This document shows, one piece after another, positions 9,050-17,530 of a stretch of 46,286 nucleotides of DNA (the stretch's first letter is position 1; each line of letters opens with the position of its first letter). The stretch comes from Nesterenkonia muleiensis. GTDB lineage: Bacteria > Actinomycetota > Actinomycetes > Actinomycetales > Micrococcaceae. Under the pieces are notes generated by a model that searched no databases, had not been told where the DNA came from, and worked only from the letters and a program-made list of their open reading frames with translations. The position numbers were made by a program, and so were the translations under genes. The stretch is taken from assembly GCF_003600155.1 (NCBI RefSeq), contig NZ_QWLD01000021.1:1-46286 (forward strand), written 5' to 3'.

Positions 9050-10102
9050 ATGAGCACGACGACGACGCCGTCCGCGGTCGCTTCTGCCCGTCCAGGTGCG
9101 GTCTATCCGCTGCGGCCGCTGGCCCAGGATGAGGTCTTCATGGGTGCTTTCTCCGTGATCCGCCGCAATCCCAGGGCTGCTCTGGGGCTGCCTTTCCTGG
9201 CGTCGGCGCTGAGCTTTTTAGTCTCCCTGCTGCTTCTGATGGTGATGCCATCCGACGCCTATCTGAGGATGCTCACCGATCCGGCAGCGTTCGAGAACCA
9301 GGAGCTGGCGCTGGCGATGTTCACCGAAGGCGGGGTGGTGGTGATGATGATGGCCAGCTCCTTCGTCGGCATCCTGGTCATGGCAATCTCGCTGGGGCTG
9401 TTGGCCGTACCTGCCCTGCGTGCGGCCTACGGCCTGCCGACGACGCTGCGGCAGACGGTGGGCATGCGCGCCGGCCGGCTGGGCTGGCTTGTGCTGCACC
9501 TGGTGTTGCTGATGGTGGGCGCAGGCGTGGCGGGGGCGCTGGCGATGGCAGCCTCGGTGCTGCTGATCGTGATCACCATGGGCATTGGGCTGATCGTGGT
9601 GCTGCCGATGCTGTTCCTGCTGATGTGCTGGCTGACGGCCGGATTCATGTTCGGGCCCTTGCTGGTGGTCGTGGAGCGGCGCAACGCCTTCAGCGCCGTC
9701 GCCCGCTCCTTCGCCCTCAACCGAGGGCTGTGGTGGCGGCATATCGGTGCCGTCGCACTGGTGTACCTGATGCTGGGCGTGGTGATGCTCGTGACAGCCC
9801 TGCCCGTAGGGGTGGTCACAGGTGTGGGCGGTGAGATCGCCTGGCAGTCCCCCCAGGGTCAGGACGGGGTGCTGATGCTGGCGCTGCTGGGCCTGACCCA
9901 GCTCTACGACATGGTGCTCAACACGCTGCTCATAGCCCTTGTGGGCACCTTGATCAGCCTGATGTACCTCAACGCCCGATTCCGCCGAGAGGCGCTGGAC
10001 GTGATGCTGCTGGACGCTGCCGGAACACCTACCGAGCTGCCGGCCTCCCCCGAGCACTTCAGCGCTCATCTGCGGCACGGCCGGACCGAGGAGCCCCGAT
10101 GA
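9050..10102 (+). CDS. Polytopic membrane protein, first gene of a MoxR/DUF58 operon
   Basis: This 350-residue product has a short hydrophilic N-terminus (MSTTTTPSAV) followed by about six hydrophobic helices, including LGLPFLASALSFLVSLLLLM and long stretches rich in Leu, Val, Met and Gly. It resembles the membrane domain found with glycerophosphodiester phosphodiesterases (repeated pattern of buried helices and the NAFSAVARSFALNRGLWWRH loop), but no catalytic domain is present. Its stop overlaps the DUF4129 start (ATGA), tying it to the MoxR/DUF58 operon. Start uncertain: ATG 9050 has only GGAG about 12 nt upstream, and ATG 9020 or TTG 9008 are in frame. Function unknown; a membrane partner of the MoxR system is an inference from position. 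Confidence 0.8.
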   Translation: MSTTTTPSAVASARPGAVYPLRPLAQDEVFMGAFSVIRRNPRAALGLPFLASALSFLVSLLLLMVMPSDAYLRMLTDPAAFENQELALAMFTEGGVVVMMMASSFVGILVMAISLGLLAVPALRAAYGLPTTLRQTVGMRAGRLGWLVLHLVLLMVGAGVAGALAMAASVLLIVITMGIGLIVVLPMLFLLMCWLTAGFMFGPLLVVVERRNAFSAVARSFALNRGLWWRHIGAVALVYLMLGVVMLVTALPVGVVTGVGGEIAWQSPQGQDGVLMLALLGLTQLYDMVLNTLLIALVGTLISLMYLNARFRREALDVMLLDAAGTPTELPASPEHFSAHLRHGRTEEPR

Positions 10103-10758
10103 GCCCCGGTTCCCTCACCGCTGAACTCTACGACCGTGACGGCGCCCGACGGCTGCTGGAAGAGGAGCTGCGAGACGGTGCCTATCAGCGCCCCTTCACC
10201 GGTCCGCTGCGCGAGGCGATCGACGAGGCGTTCGCCTGGCTGGGCGACCGTGTCTTCTCCATCGGCGGCTTCGAGGTGCCCTACGGGCCGCTGCTGGTGC
10301 TGGCTGCGGTGGTCGCCGCAATAGTGATCACCATCCTGGTGGTCCGCCCGCGCCTCCAGCGTGCCTCTGGTGTGGAGGAGGTGGTGGACATCGATCCGCA
10401 GGTGGAGGCAGAGCTGCTGCGCAGCCGTGCTTGGGAGCACGCCCAGGCCGGGAACTTCAACGCTGCAGCCAAAGATGCTTTCCGGGCTCTGGTGCGCGAT
10501 GCCGAGGAGCGGGGCGTGGTGCCTGTGCAGAAGGGGCGCACCGCCACAGAGATCGCCAAGGCCCTCAGCACCTCCTACACCCTGCACGCCGAGGAGCTTC
10601 AGCAGGCTGCCGAGAAGTTCAACCGTTCGGCCTACGGCTCTGCGCGTCTGACCGAGTCCGACTACCACTATGTGAGTCGGCTGGATGTGCATCTGCAGAC
10701 AGCCGCTCCTGGTTCAGCAGGTACAGCGAACGATCCTGCCCCGGCGGTGCCGCGGTGA
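10099..10758 (+). CDS. DUF4129 domain membrane protein
   Basis: A 219-residue protein with one transmembrane helix at about 57-76 (GPLLVLAAVVAAIVITILVV) and a C-terminal DUF4129 domain at about 105-195, marked by LLRSRAWEHAQAGNFNAAAKDAFRAL as two adjoining pieces and by KGRTATEIAKAL and FNRSAYGS. DUF4129 is usually found beside MoxR ATPases, DUF58 and transglutaminase-like proteins, as here. ATG at 10099 overlaps the preceding stop (ATGA) and its own stop overlaps the next GTG start (GTGA), so translation is coupled in series. Biochemical role unknown. Confidence 0.88.
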   Translation: MSPGSLTAELYDRDGARRLLEEELRDGAYQRPFTGPLREAIDEAFAWLGDRVFSIGGFEVPYGPLLVLAAVVAAIVITILVVRPRLQRASGVEEVVDIDPQVEAELLRSRAWEHAQAGNFNAAAKDAFRALVRDAEERGVVPVQKGRTATEIAKALSTSYTLHAEELQQAAEKFNRSAYGSARLTESDYHYVSRLDVHLQTAAPGSAGTANDPAPAVPR

Positions 10759-11963
10759 GCGCCCCCACCGCGGCCTCAGCGCCTGCAGCCGTGCGCAGAG
10801 CAGCCTCCAGGTGGCAGTTCTGGATCCTGCTACTGGGCCTCGGGCTGGTGGTGGCCCTGGTGACTCAGCTGATCGAGACCGGCGACAGCGAGACCTACGG
10901 CACCGAGAACACCGACCTGGACGGCTATGCGGCCCTGAGCACTGTGCTGGAGGACCACGGCCTGGAGATCCAGCGCACCTACTCAGCACAGGCAGCCAGG
11001 GAGCTGATGGTCCGTGAGCCTGATGCAGGCGTCGTCGTTCTGCTCCGCGGGTTCCTGCCGGAGGACCGGTTCACCGAGGAACTGGCCGCTGAGTGGGAAG
11101 ACGGCCGCGAGGTGCTGTGGATCAGCGAGCAGACCTGGCTGCTCACCGAAGTGCTGGACGGCGAGGTCAGCGCCGGGCCGCGCCTCCCGGCGGGGCCGGC
11201 CGGAACAGAAGAGACCGTGGAGGCCGGGACCGGCTGCGAGCACCCGGCGGCGCAGACCGCTGAGAGCCTCCGCGCCTCGGGGGGCTCGCTGCACACCGGC
11301 TCCGGCTGCTTCCCGGTGGGCGAGGATGCGTTCGTGCTCTCGGAGACCTCGCACGGGCTGATGTTCACCGCCCCGGAGGCTTTCACCAACCAGAACATCA
11401 CCGAGCAGGGCAATGCGGCCCTGGCACTGGGCCTGCTGGGGGCGGGGACTGGCTCAGCGGATGCTGACAGCGTGATCTGGTACACCCCGTCGGGTGCCGA
11501 CACGGTGGGTGCGGACCAGTGGGGCTCCCCGCTGGACTACCTGCCCGGATGGTTCTGGCCGCTGCTCTGGTGGCTGCTCCTCTGCGCTGCGGTGGCGCTT
11601 CTGGCCGCCGGCAGACGGTACGGACCGGTGGTCAGCGAACCGGTGCCCGTGGTGGTGCCCGCCGCTGAGGCCACCGTCGGAAGGGGCCGGCTGTATCAGC
11701 GGGCCAATGCGGTGGCCGAGACCGCCGAAGTGCTGCGCAGCGCTCACCTGCTGCGGCTGAGCAGGCTGCTTCGCCTGGGCCGCGGCGCGGAAGCTGGCCA
11801 GATCGCTGAGGCTGCCGCGCGGACCACCGGCGAGGACGCGAGTGTGGTGGCGGAGCCTGCGCGAGTCTCCACCCATGATGATCTGGTGACCTTTGCCCAG
11901 ACCCTGGCAGGTCTGGAGGATAAGGTCACCCGAGCAGTACGAATGCAAAGGAGTTCTGAATGA
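10755..11963 (+). CDS. DUF4350 domain membrane protein
   Basis: The 402-residue product has an N-terminal helix (FWILLLGLGLVVALVTQLI, about 20-38), an extracytoplasmic DUF4350 domain beginning NTDLDGYAALSTVLEDHGLE, and a second helix near 265-285 (WFWPLLWWLLLCAAVALLAAG) before a cytoplasmic tail. DUF4350 proteins resemble the type I glutamine-amidotransferase fold of GldG-like proteins and travel with MoxR operons; the molecular role is unknown. I chose GTG at 10755 because it overlaps the previous stop as GTGA and gives a sensible N-terminus; the frame is open back to 10431 but that part shadows the DUF4129 gene. Confidence 0.87.
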   Translation: MSAPTAASAPAAVRRAASRWQFWILLLGLGLVVALVTQLIETGDSETYGTENTDLDGYAALSTVLEDHGLEIQRTYSAQAARELMVREPDAGVVVLLRGFLPEDRFTEELAAEWEDGREVLWISEQTWLLTEVLDGEVSAGPRLPAGPAGTEETVEAGTGCEHPAAQTAESLRASGGSLHTGSGCFPVGEDAFVLSETSHGLMFTAPEAFTNQNITEQGNAALALGLLGAGTGSADADSVIWYTPSGADTVGADQWGSPLDYLPGWFWPLLWWLLLCAAVALLAAGRRYGPVVSEPVPVVVPAAEATVGRGRLYQRANAVAETAEVLRSAHLLRLSRLLRLGRGAEAGQIAEAAARTTGEDASVVAEPARVSTHDDLVTFAQTLAGLEDKVTRAVRMQRSSE

Positions 11964-12973
11964 CCGGACACCCGCCTGAACACTCTGAACCCGCGGCTGA
12001 TCCTCCGCAGGGTGCGGCCTCCGCTGATGAGCTGCGCGGCCGGCTGGCCAGGGTGCGCGATGAGGTCGCCAAGGCAGTGGTGGGGCAGGATGCTGCCGTC
12101 TCCAGTGTGATCATCGCACTGCTGGTCCGCGGTCATGTGCTGCTCGAAGGTGTGCCGGGGGTGGCCAAGACACTGTTGGTGCGCTCCATTTCCGCCTCCC
12201 TGGGGCTGGACACCGCCCGCGTGCAGTTCACCCCGGACCTGATGCCCGGGGATGTCACCGGTTCCTTGGTCTATGACTCCACCACCGGGGACTTCACCTT
12301 CCGTGAGGGGCCGGTGTTCACGAATCTGCTGTTGGCCGATGAGATCAACCGCACTCCGCCCAAGACCCAGGCCTCGCTGCTGGAGGCCATGGAGGAGCGG
12401 CAGGTCTCGGTGGACGGCGCGGCACGGGCCCTGCCTGACCCGTTTCTGGTGGCAGCCACCCAGAACCCCGTGGAGTACGAAGGCACCTACCCCCTGCCGG
12501 AGGCTCAGCTGGACCGGTTCCTGCTCAAGGTCGAGCTGGCCCTGCCTGAACGCGACCAGGAGATCGAGGTGATCCGTCGGCACGCAGAAGGGTTCAATCC
12601 CTCCGATCTGGCTGCCGCAGGAGTCAGCCCGGTGGCTGACCTGGCCGATGTGCTGGCCGCCCGGAAGTCGGTGAGCACTGTGCAGATCGCCCCAGAGGTC
12701 ATCGGCTACATCGTGGACATCGCCCGGGCCACCCGATCGGCGCCCAGCTTCCAGCTGGGGGTCTCTCCCCGCGGCGCCACCGCCCTGATGAATTCGGCCA
12801 AGGCCTGGGCGTGGCTCTCGGGCAAGGACTATGTGACCCCCGACGATGTCAAAGCGCTGGCTCTGCCGGCCCTGCGGCACCGGGTGGCCCTGACCCCGGA
12901 GGCCTCCATGGACGGTGCCGGGGCCGATGACGTGCTGCAGGGCATCCTGACCTCCACCACCGTGCCCAGGTAA
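11960..12973 (+). CDS. MoxR-type AAA+ ATPase
   Basis: MoxR ATPases are chaperone-like AAA+ proteins that act with von Willebrand-type partners encoded next door, often in envelope stress or protein maturation. The 337-residue product has Walker A GVPGVAKT at about 61-68, Walker B LLADEIN near 120-126, the sensor-like ATQNPVEYEGTYPLPEAQLDRF run (two adjoining motifs) and a C-terminal lid with SPRGATALMNSAKAWAW. ATG at 11960 overlaps the DUF4350 stop (ATGA) and AAGGAG lies 7 nt upstream. The DUF58 gene follows 5 nt after the stop, a standard MoxR-DUF58 pair. Confidence 0.95.
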   Translation: MTGHPPEHSEPAADPPQGAASADELRGRLARVRDEVAKAVVGQDAAVSSVIIALLVRGHVLLEGVPGVAKTLLVRSISASLGLDTARVQFTPDLMPGDVTGSLVYDSTTGDFTFREGPVFTNLLLADEINRTPPKTQASLLEAMEERQVSVDGAARALPDPFLVAATQNPVEYEGTYPLPEAQLDRFLLKVELALPERDQEIEVIRRHAEGFNPSDLAAAGVSPVADLADVLAARKSVSTVQIAPEVIGYIVDIARATRSAPSFQLGVSPRGATALMNSAKAWAWLSGKDYVTPDDVKALALPALRHRVALTPEASMDGAGADDVLQGILTSTTVPR

Positions 12974-12978
12974 GCGCC

Positions 12979-14277
12979 GTGCTGACCTACCGGACCTTGT
13001 GGGCGGCCCTGGCGATGGCCGTGCTCGTGGTGCTCGTCCCCGGGTGGTTCTGGGTATGGTTGGGCCTGCTGGCGGCTGCCGTCTTAGTCGACTTTTTCGC
13101 CTGCGCCTCCCCCCGGAAAGTGCAGGTGGTGCGTGAGGAGACCCGGCCGACCCGGATCGGTGAGCAGGCCACGGCAGTGACCCGGCTGGAGAATCTGGGG
13201 GCCCGGGCGCTGCGCGGCTGGGCGAAGGATGGCTGGCAGCCCACCGCAGGGGCCCGCAACGGGCTGCAGCGGCTGCGGATCGGCCCTGAAGGTTCCGAGC
13301 TGATGCAGGTGCAGCTGGTGCCGCAGCGCCGTGGTCAGCTTCGCAGCGAACACCTGAGCATACGCTCAGTGGGGCCGCTGGGCCTGGCCGGCCGGCAGGT
13401 GGTGCACCGGGTACCGCATACCCTGCAGGTGCTGCCGGAGTTCGCCTCCCGCAAGCATCTGCCTTCCAAGCTCAGGCGGCTGAGGGAGCTCGATGGCGCC
13501 ACCGCGGTACAGCTGCCCGGTGCTGGGACCGAGTTCGATTCGCTGCGCGACTATGTGCGTGGCGACGATGTGCGCTCCATCGATTGGCGCGCCACCGCCC
13601 GCCGCCAGGACGCGGCAGGTCAGCATCTGGTGGTGCGCACCTGGCGGCCGGAGCGTGACCGGCGGGTGATCCTCTGCCTGGACGCCTCACGGACCTCTGC
13701 TGCCCGGATCGCCGACGAGCCGAGACTGGACGCGGGGATCGAAGCCTCCCTGCTGCTGGGTGCGCTGGCCTCCCACGCCGGTGACCGGGTGGAGTTCCTG
13801 TCCTTCGCCCGGGAGGTGACCGCCCGGGCTTCGTCCTCCGAACGTGGCATCTTCCTCAATGTGCTCAGCACTGCGGTCTCCAGGGTGGAGCCGGCGCTGG
13901 TGGAGGCAGACTTCTCCCAGCTTCCCGGTGAAGTCTCGGCCATCACTGCTCATAAGTCCCTGGTGGTCATTCTCACCGCTGTGGACTCGCCCTCGCTGCA
14001 TGAGGGCCTGCTGCCTGTGCTGCCGGCGCTGACTGCCAAGCACCGGGTCGTGGTGGCTTCGGTCCGCAGCCCCGAGCTGGTCGAGCAAGCGGCAGACCGG
14101 AGGACCGTCAGCGGGGTCTACGCCGCAGCGGCTGCCGAACGGTCCATCATCGAAGCTGAGGCGGCGGCGGCCGAGCTGGGCGCCATGGGAGTCGACGTGG
14201 TCCAGGCGGTGCCGGATCAGCTGCCGGCCGCCCTGGCCGACTGCTACATCAGGCTCAAAGCCACCGGCAAGCTCTGA
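12979..14277 (+). CDS. DUF58 domain protein, MoxR partner
   Basis: A 432-residue protein with two N-terminal membrane helices (about 7-42), then a DUF58 domain. The family signature is clear: EFDSLRDYVRGDDVRSIDW followed by RATARRQ, near 185-215. The segment after it, starting RRVILCLDASRTSAARI, is the von Willebrand-like strand with a DxSxS-type site (DASRTS). DUF58 proteins are thought to present substrates to, or be remodelled by, the adjacent MoxR ATPase. GTG at 12979 has AGGTAAG just upstream. It is the last gene of the five-gene operon; no gene follows on this strand until mnmA. Confidence 0.93.
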   Translation: MLTYRTLWAALAMAVLVVLVPGWFWVWLGLLAAAVLVDFFACASPRKVQVVREETRPTRIGEQATAVTRLENLGARALRGWAKDGWQPTAGARNGLQRLRIGPEGSELMQVQLVPQRRGQLRSEHLSIRSVGPLGLAGRQVVHRVPHTLQVLPEFASRKHLPSKLRRLRELDGATAVQLPGAGTEFDSLRDYVRGDDVRSIDWRATARRQDAAGQHLVVRTWRPERDRRVILCLDASRTSAARIADEPRLDAGIEASLLLGALASHAGDRVEFLSFAREVTARASSSERGIFLNVLSTAVSRVEPALVEADFSQLPGEVSAITAHKSLVVILTAVDSPSLHEGLLPVLPALTAKHRVVVASVRSPELVEQAADRRTVSGVYAAAAAERSIIEAEAAAAELGAMGVDVVQAVPDQLPAALADCYIRLKATGKL

Positions 14278-14369
14278 GGCGGCAGGCGCTCCTCCTCACC
14301 AGGCTGTGCGTGCTGCCCGCGGCGGCGCGTCGTCGTGCTCTCCCAGCTCACGCCACACCACCAGCATCC

Positions 14370-14432
14370 ACTGGCCGCGTATGACGCTAATTCACTCGGT
14401 GAGAGCCCGAATTAGCGTCATACGCGGCCAGT
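14370..14432. repeat. 63-bp palindromic repeat, copy 1 (perfect 24-bp arms)
   Basis: Two 24-nt arms (14370-14393 and 14409-14432) are exact reverse complements, beginning ACTGGCCGCGTATG and ending CGCTAATTC, around a 15-nt loop. The region 14278-14546 otherwise shows no gene. A second element with the same 24-15-24 layout is at 15833-15895. A stem this long will fold in RNA and could terminate transcription from either side, but the precise arm length and shared sequence suggest a dispersed repeat family (REP- or MITE-like). Confidence 0.9.
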
Positions 14433-14546
14433 CAACGGGAGGAGGACGGGGATGGGGCAGGAATGCCAGCGCGGGCGACGTCGTTATACCCGGCTGGTGC
14501 CCTCCCCTAGCACCTTCCCTTGTTGTCCTGTGCTCCCTGACTTCCG

Positions 14547-14552
14547 TACCGT
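14547..14552 (+). promoter_or_regulatory. Candidate -10 hexamer of mnmA
   Basis: TACCGT lies 8 nt before ATG 14561 and fits the TAnnnT pattern of leaderless actinobacterial promoters. No Shine-Dalgarno site stands in front of that ATG. Confidence 0.4.
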
Positions 14553-14560
14553 AGGTGTCC

Positions 14561-15763
14561 ATGAAGGTTCTTGCAGCGATGTCCGGCGGCGTCGACTCCG
14601 CCGTGGCCGCAGCGCGCGCTGTGGAGGCCGGTCATGAGGTGGTGGGCGTTCACCTGGCGCTCTCGCGTATGCCCGGGACCCTGCGCACCGGCTCCCGAGG
14701 CTGCTGCACCATCGAGGATTCCTCTGACGCGTGGCGGGCCTGCGAGGTGCTGGGCATCCCGTTCTATGTCTGGGACTTCTCCGAGCGGTTCAAGGCCGAT
14801 GTGGTGGACGACTTCATCGCCGAGTATGCGGCCGGCCGGACGCCGAATCCGTGCATGCGCTGCAATGAGAAGATCAAGTTCGAGGCCCTGCTGGACAAGG
14901 CGATCGCGCTGGGGTTCGACGCCGTGGCCACCGGCCACTACGCCAAGATCATCGAGGGCGACGACGGCAGCCGCCAGCTGCACCGCGCAGCCACCTGGAC
15001 CAAGGACCAGTCCTATGTGCTCGGTGTGCTCAATGAGCACCAGCTGGCGCATTGCATGTTCCCGCTGGGCGACACCCCGTCCAAGGAGCTGGTGCGCGCC
15101 GAGGCCGCTGAGCGCGGGCTGTCGGTGGCCAGCAAGCCGGATTCTCATGACATCTGCTTCATCCCCGACGGCGACACCCGGGGCTGGCTGGCCGAGCAGA
15201 TCGAGATGGAGCCCGGGCCCATCCTGGACGCGACGGGAACCCAGATCGGTGAGCACAGCGGCGCCCAGGCCTACACGGTGGGCCAGCGGCGGGGCTTGAA
15301 GCTGGGCCGGCCGGCCCCCGATGGCAAGCCGCGGTTCGTGCTGGAGATTCGTCCTAAGGAGAACACGGTGGTGGCAGGCTCGCAGGAGCTGCTGGAGATC
15401 GACCGGATCACCGGTGTCCGGCTCTCCTGGGCAGGGAGGCCGGTGGCTGAGGCAGCCACCGGGGAGTGGTTCGGCATCGAGCTGCAGATCCGCGCCCACG
15501 CCGACCCGGTGCCTGCCCGAGCCCGGGTAGAAGAGTCCGACGACGCCGGCCAGGCGGTTGTTCCGACTCCGTCGTCACCATCTTCAACCGGCTCCGAAGT
15601 TTCGAGCATGCCCGGTCCCCACCCGCCTCAATTGATCGTCGAGCTTGCTGAACCGCTCAAAGGGGTGGCCCCCGGGCAGACCGCGGTGATGTACCAGGAC
15701 ACTCGGGTGCTGGGGCAGGCCACTATTGCCACGGCCCGGTCCAGGAACTACCAGCCCCTCTGA
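14561..15763 (+). CDS. mnmA: tRNA-specific 2-thiouridylase MnmA
   Basis: MnmA transfers sulfur to C2 of the wobble uridine in tRNAs for Lys, Glu and Gln. The 400-residue product starts [15 protein letters not shown] with the PP-loop SGGVDS at 8-13. The first catalytic cysteine is Cys98 in PNPCMRCN and the second is Cys199 in [11 protein letters not shown]. The C-terminal beta-barrel contains an unusual Ser/Pro-rich insert (about 320-350, [20 protein letters not shown]) before [22 protein letters not shown] 14561 matches the family N-terminus; GTG 14555 is in frame two codons earlier. It stands alone between two palindromic repeats. Confidence 0.96.
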   Translation: MKVLAAMSGGVDSAVAAARAVEAGHEVVGVHLALSRMPGTLRTGSRGCCTIEDSSDAWRACEVLGIPFYVWDFSERFKADVVDDFIAEYAAGRTPNPCMRCNEKIKFEALLDKAIALGFDAVATGHYAKIIEGDDGSRQLHRAATWTKDQSYVLGVLNEHQLAHCMFPLGDTPSKELVRAEAAERGLSVASKPDSHDICFIPDGDTRGWLAEQIEMEPGPILDATGTQIGEHSGAQAYTVGQRRGLKLGRPAPDGKPRFVLEIRPKENTVVAGSQELLEIDRITGVRLSWAGRPVAEAATGEWFGIELQIRAHADPVPARARVEESDDAGQAVVPTPSSPSSTGSEVSSMPGPHPPQLIVELAEPLKGVAPGQTAVMYQDTRVLGQATIATARSRNYQPL

Positions 15764-15832
15764 GCCTCCGACTGCAGCAGCGTTCACCGACGGCCCGCTG
15801 TCTGTTCATCCACACGCAGCGCCCGGGAATCG

Positions 15833-15895
15833 ACTGGCCGATTATGCGCATAATTCACCCGGAATTGTTGAGAATTAGCGACATACTCGGCCAGT
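15833..15895. repeat. 63-bp palindromic repeat, copy 2 (imperfect arms)
   Basis: Same layout as the element at 14370-14432: 24-nt arm (15833-15856), 15-nt loop, 24-nt arm (15872-15895). Both arms begin ACTGGCCGA (read inward) and end TAATTC; they differ from each other at 5 positions. The right arm differs from the arm of copy 1 at only 2 of 24 positions, whereas the loops are unrelated. The stem starts 70 bp after the mnmA stop. Confidence 0.88.
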
Positions 15896-15957
15896 GAGCA
15901 GAGCGGGTGCCCCACACCAGCTGCCCACTGACCCACGCACACGGCTGTTGTGTTCAG

Positions 15958-15963
15958 TAAGCT
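15958..15963 (+). promoter_or_regulatory. -10 hexamer of a probable leaderless chorismate mutase mRNA
   Basis: TAAGCT is followed by 6 nt and then ATG 15970, which puts the expected transcription start on the A of the start codon. There is no Shine-Dalgarno site. Confidence 0.5.
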
Positions 15964-15969
15964 GGTCTC

Positions 15970-16353
15970 ATGAGTACTGATCCGCGGGCAGGGGATGCCG
16001 CCAAGTACGTAGATCCCGATCTGATGGCAGAACTGCTGGCAATGCGTTCCTCCATCGACAATATCGACGCCGCGCTGGTGCACCTTCTGGCGGAGCGTTT
16101 CAAAGCGACTCAGCGGGTCGGGGTGCTCAAGGCCAAGCACAAGCTCCCGCCGGCAGATCCTGGCCGCGAGAAGGCACAGATTGTGCGGCTCAAGCGTCTT
16201 GCCGCCGATGCGCATCTGGATCCGGAATTCGCCGAAAAGTTCCTGAACTTCATCATTGAGGAGGTCATCCGCCACCACCAGGCCATCTCGGAGACCGCCG
16301 CTCCCACCCCCACGGATCCAGATGCTCCCTTCGACTGGGCTTCGCAGAAATGA
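15970..16353 (+). CDS. Chorismate mutase, AroQ type
   Basis: Converts chorismate to prephenate, the first step towards phenylalanine and tyrosine. The 127-residue all-helical product shows the AroQ pattern: MRSSIDNIDAALVHLLAERF for helix 1, then TQRVGVLKAKHKLPPADPGRE with the conserved Arg/Lys pair, and a third helix ending EVIRHHQAI. The short Pro-rich tail TAAPTPTDPDAPFDW is not part of the fold. The mRNA is probably leaderless. Its 3' end overlaps the methionine-synthase-like gene by 32 bp if that gene starts at 16322. Confidence 0.92.
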   Translation: MSTDPRAGDAAKYVDPDLMAELLAMRSSIDNIDAALVHLLAERFKATQRVGVLKAKHKLPPADPGREKAQIVRLKRLAADAHLDPEFAEKFLNFIIEEVIRHHQAISETAAPTPTDPDAPFDWASQK

Positions 16354-17515
16354 CCGGGCCGATGGCCGGTGGCCGGTCTCCGCTGCACCGCTCTTCGGGC
16401 CCTCTCTCCACCGGCTCATCACCGGGTTTGCCGAGCAGGGCGCTGTGACTGTTCGTTTCGCAGCCCCCGGGGTGTTTCCCGGGCGGGATTTTCGGCGCGC
16501 AGCGGAGTTGATGGAGTCCGAGCTCACCGCACCGCATCATTCGGCGCTGCTGGAGCTGCCCGGGCGCGGACATCGCGGCTCGCTGCTGGGCCGGTCGGTC
16601 GCACGGTTGAGTGAGCTCTATGCCGAGCTGACCTCCTACGGCTGGCGGCTGGTGCAGCGTCCCGGAGCGGATCATCTGCGTGCCGCCACACTGCTGGGCG
16701 CCGATGTGGACACCCTGGCCGATGTGCGCGGGGAGCAGGCCGGACTGGACCACGACGACGCGCCCGCGCCTCTCACCCTGGAGGTTCTGGGGCCGGTGAG
16801 CCTGGCCGCGCAGCTGCATCTGCCCACCGGTGAGAAAGTCCTCATCGACCACGGTGCGCGCCGGGATCTGGCCGAATCTCTGGCAGCCGGCCTGGCCGAG
16901 CATCTGCGGCATGTGCGCCGGTCGGTGCAGCCCTCTTCACTGACCGTTGCGCTGCTCGAGCCGGACTATCTGCGCGTTCGCACCGGCGAGGTCCCCACCG
17001 TCAGCGGCTATCAGACCATCCGGTCGCTGCCACGGGATGAGTCCCGTCAGCTGCTCGGTACGGTGATTACCGCGGCACGGCAGGCCGGTGTCGATGAGGT
17101 TCTCCTCGACCTGGGCTCTCCGATGGAGCCGGAACATGTGGAGGACTTCCGCGGGCACAGCGGCAGCACGGTGGACGGGTTCGCCCTGACGGTGCACCGG
17201 GCCGGAACTCCGGACTGGGAGCGCGCCGCGGAGCTTGTCGAGTCCGGGGCGCAGTTGCTGGCGGGACTGCTGCGACCAGGTGCGGGTCCGGCTGGAGGTG
17301 CTGTGCTGCCGGAGGTCTCTCAGCTGACCGCACGCATTACCGGCCCCTGGCAACGGCTGGGGATGCCGGCGTCGTCGTTGTCTGCTTTTACGGTCACCCC
17401 CTATGGGACAGCTCACCGGCACCTGCCTGCGGAGATGAGCGAGGCCGCCGCCATGCGCGCACTCACCCGCATGCGCGACACCGCCGAGGCGCTCACCGAT
17501 CACGCGACTGCTTGA
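16322..17515 (+). CDS. Methionine synthase II-like protein (cobalamin-independent MetE C-terminal fold)
   Basis: About 397 residues, resembling the short actinobacterial proteins annotated as cobalamin-independent methionine synthase. The opening GVFPGRDFRRAAELMESEL and LLELPGRGHRGSLLGRS correspond to the family's G-x-x-PG-[ST]D start and LPELPxRGPGADMIGR segments, but several usual residues are replaced (ELPGRGHRGSL). Other family-like parts are LTLEVLGPVSLAAQLHLPTGE and RVRTGEVPTVSGYQTI. Substrate in these short relatives is not known, so methionine synthesis is only a label. Start is uncertain: ATG 16322 lies within aroQ, GTG 16444 would begin VTVRFAAPG, and the ATGA at 16350 is out of frame. 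Confidence 0.72.
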   Translation: MLPSTGLRRNDRADGRWPVSAAPLFGPSLHRLITGFAEQGAVTVRFAAPGVFPGRDFRRAAELMESELTAPHHSALLELPGRGHRGSLLGRSVARLSELYAELTSYGWRLVQRPGADHLRAATLLGADVDTLADVRGEQAGLDHDDAPAPLTLEVLGPVSLAAQLHLPTGEKVLIDHGARRDLAESLAAGLAEHLRHVRRSVQPSSLTVALLEPDYLRVRTGEVPTVSGYQTIRSLPRDESRQLLGTVITAARQAGVDEVLLDLGSPMEPEHVEDFRGHSGSTVDGFALTVHRAGTPDWERAAELVESGAQLLAGLLRPGAGPAGGAVLPEVSQLTARITGPWQRLGMPASSLSAFTVTPYGTAHRHLPAEMSEAAAMRALTRMRDTAEALTDHATA

Positions 17516-17530
17516 GAACGTGATGAGTGG

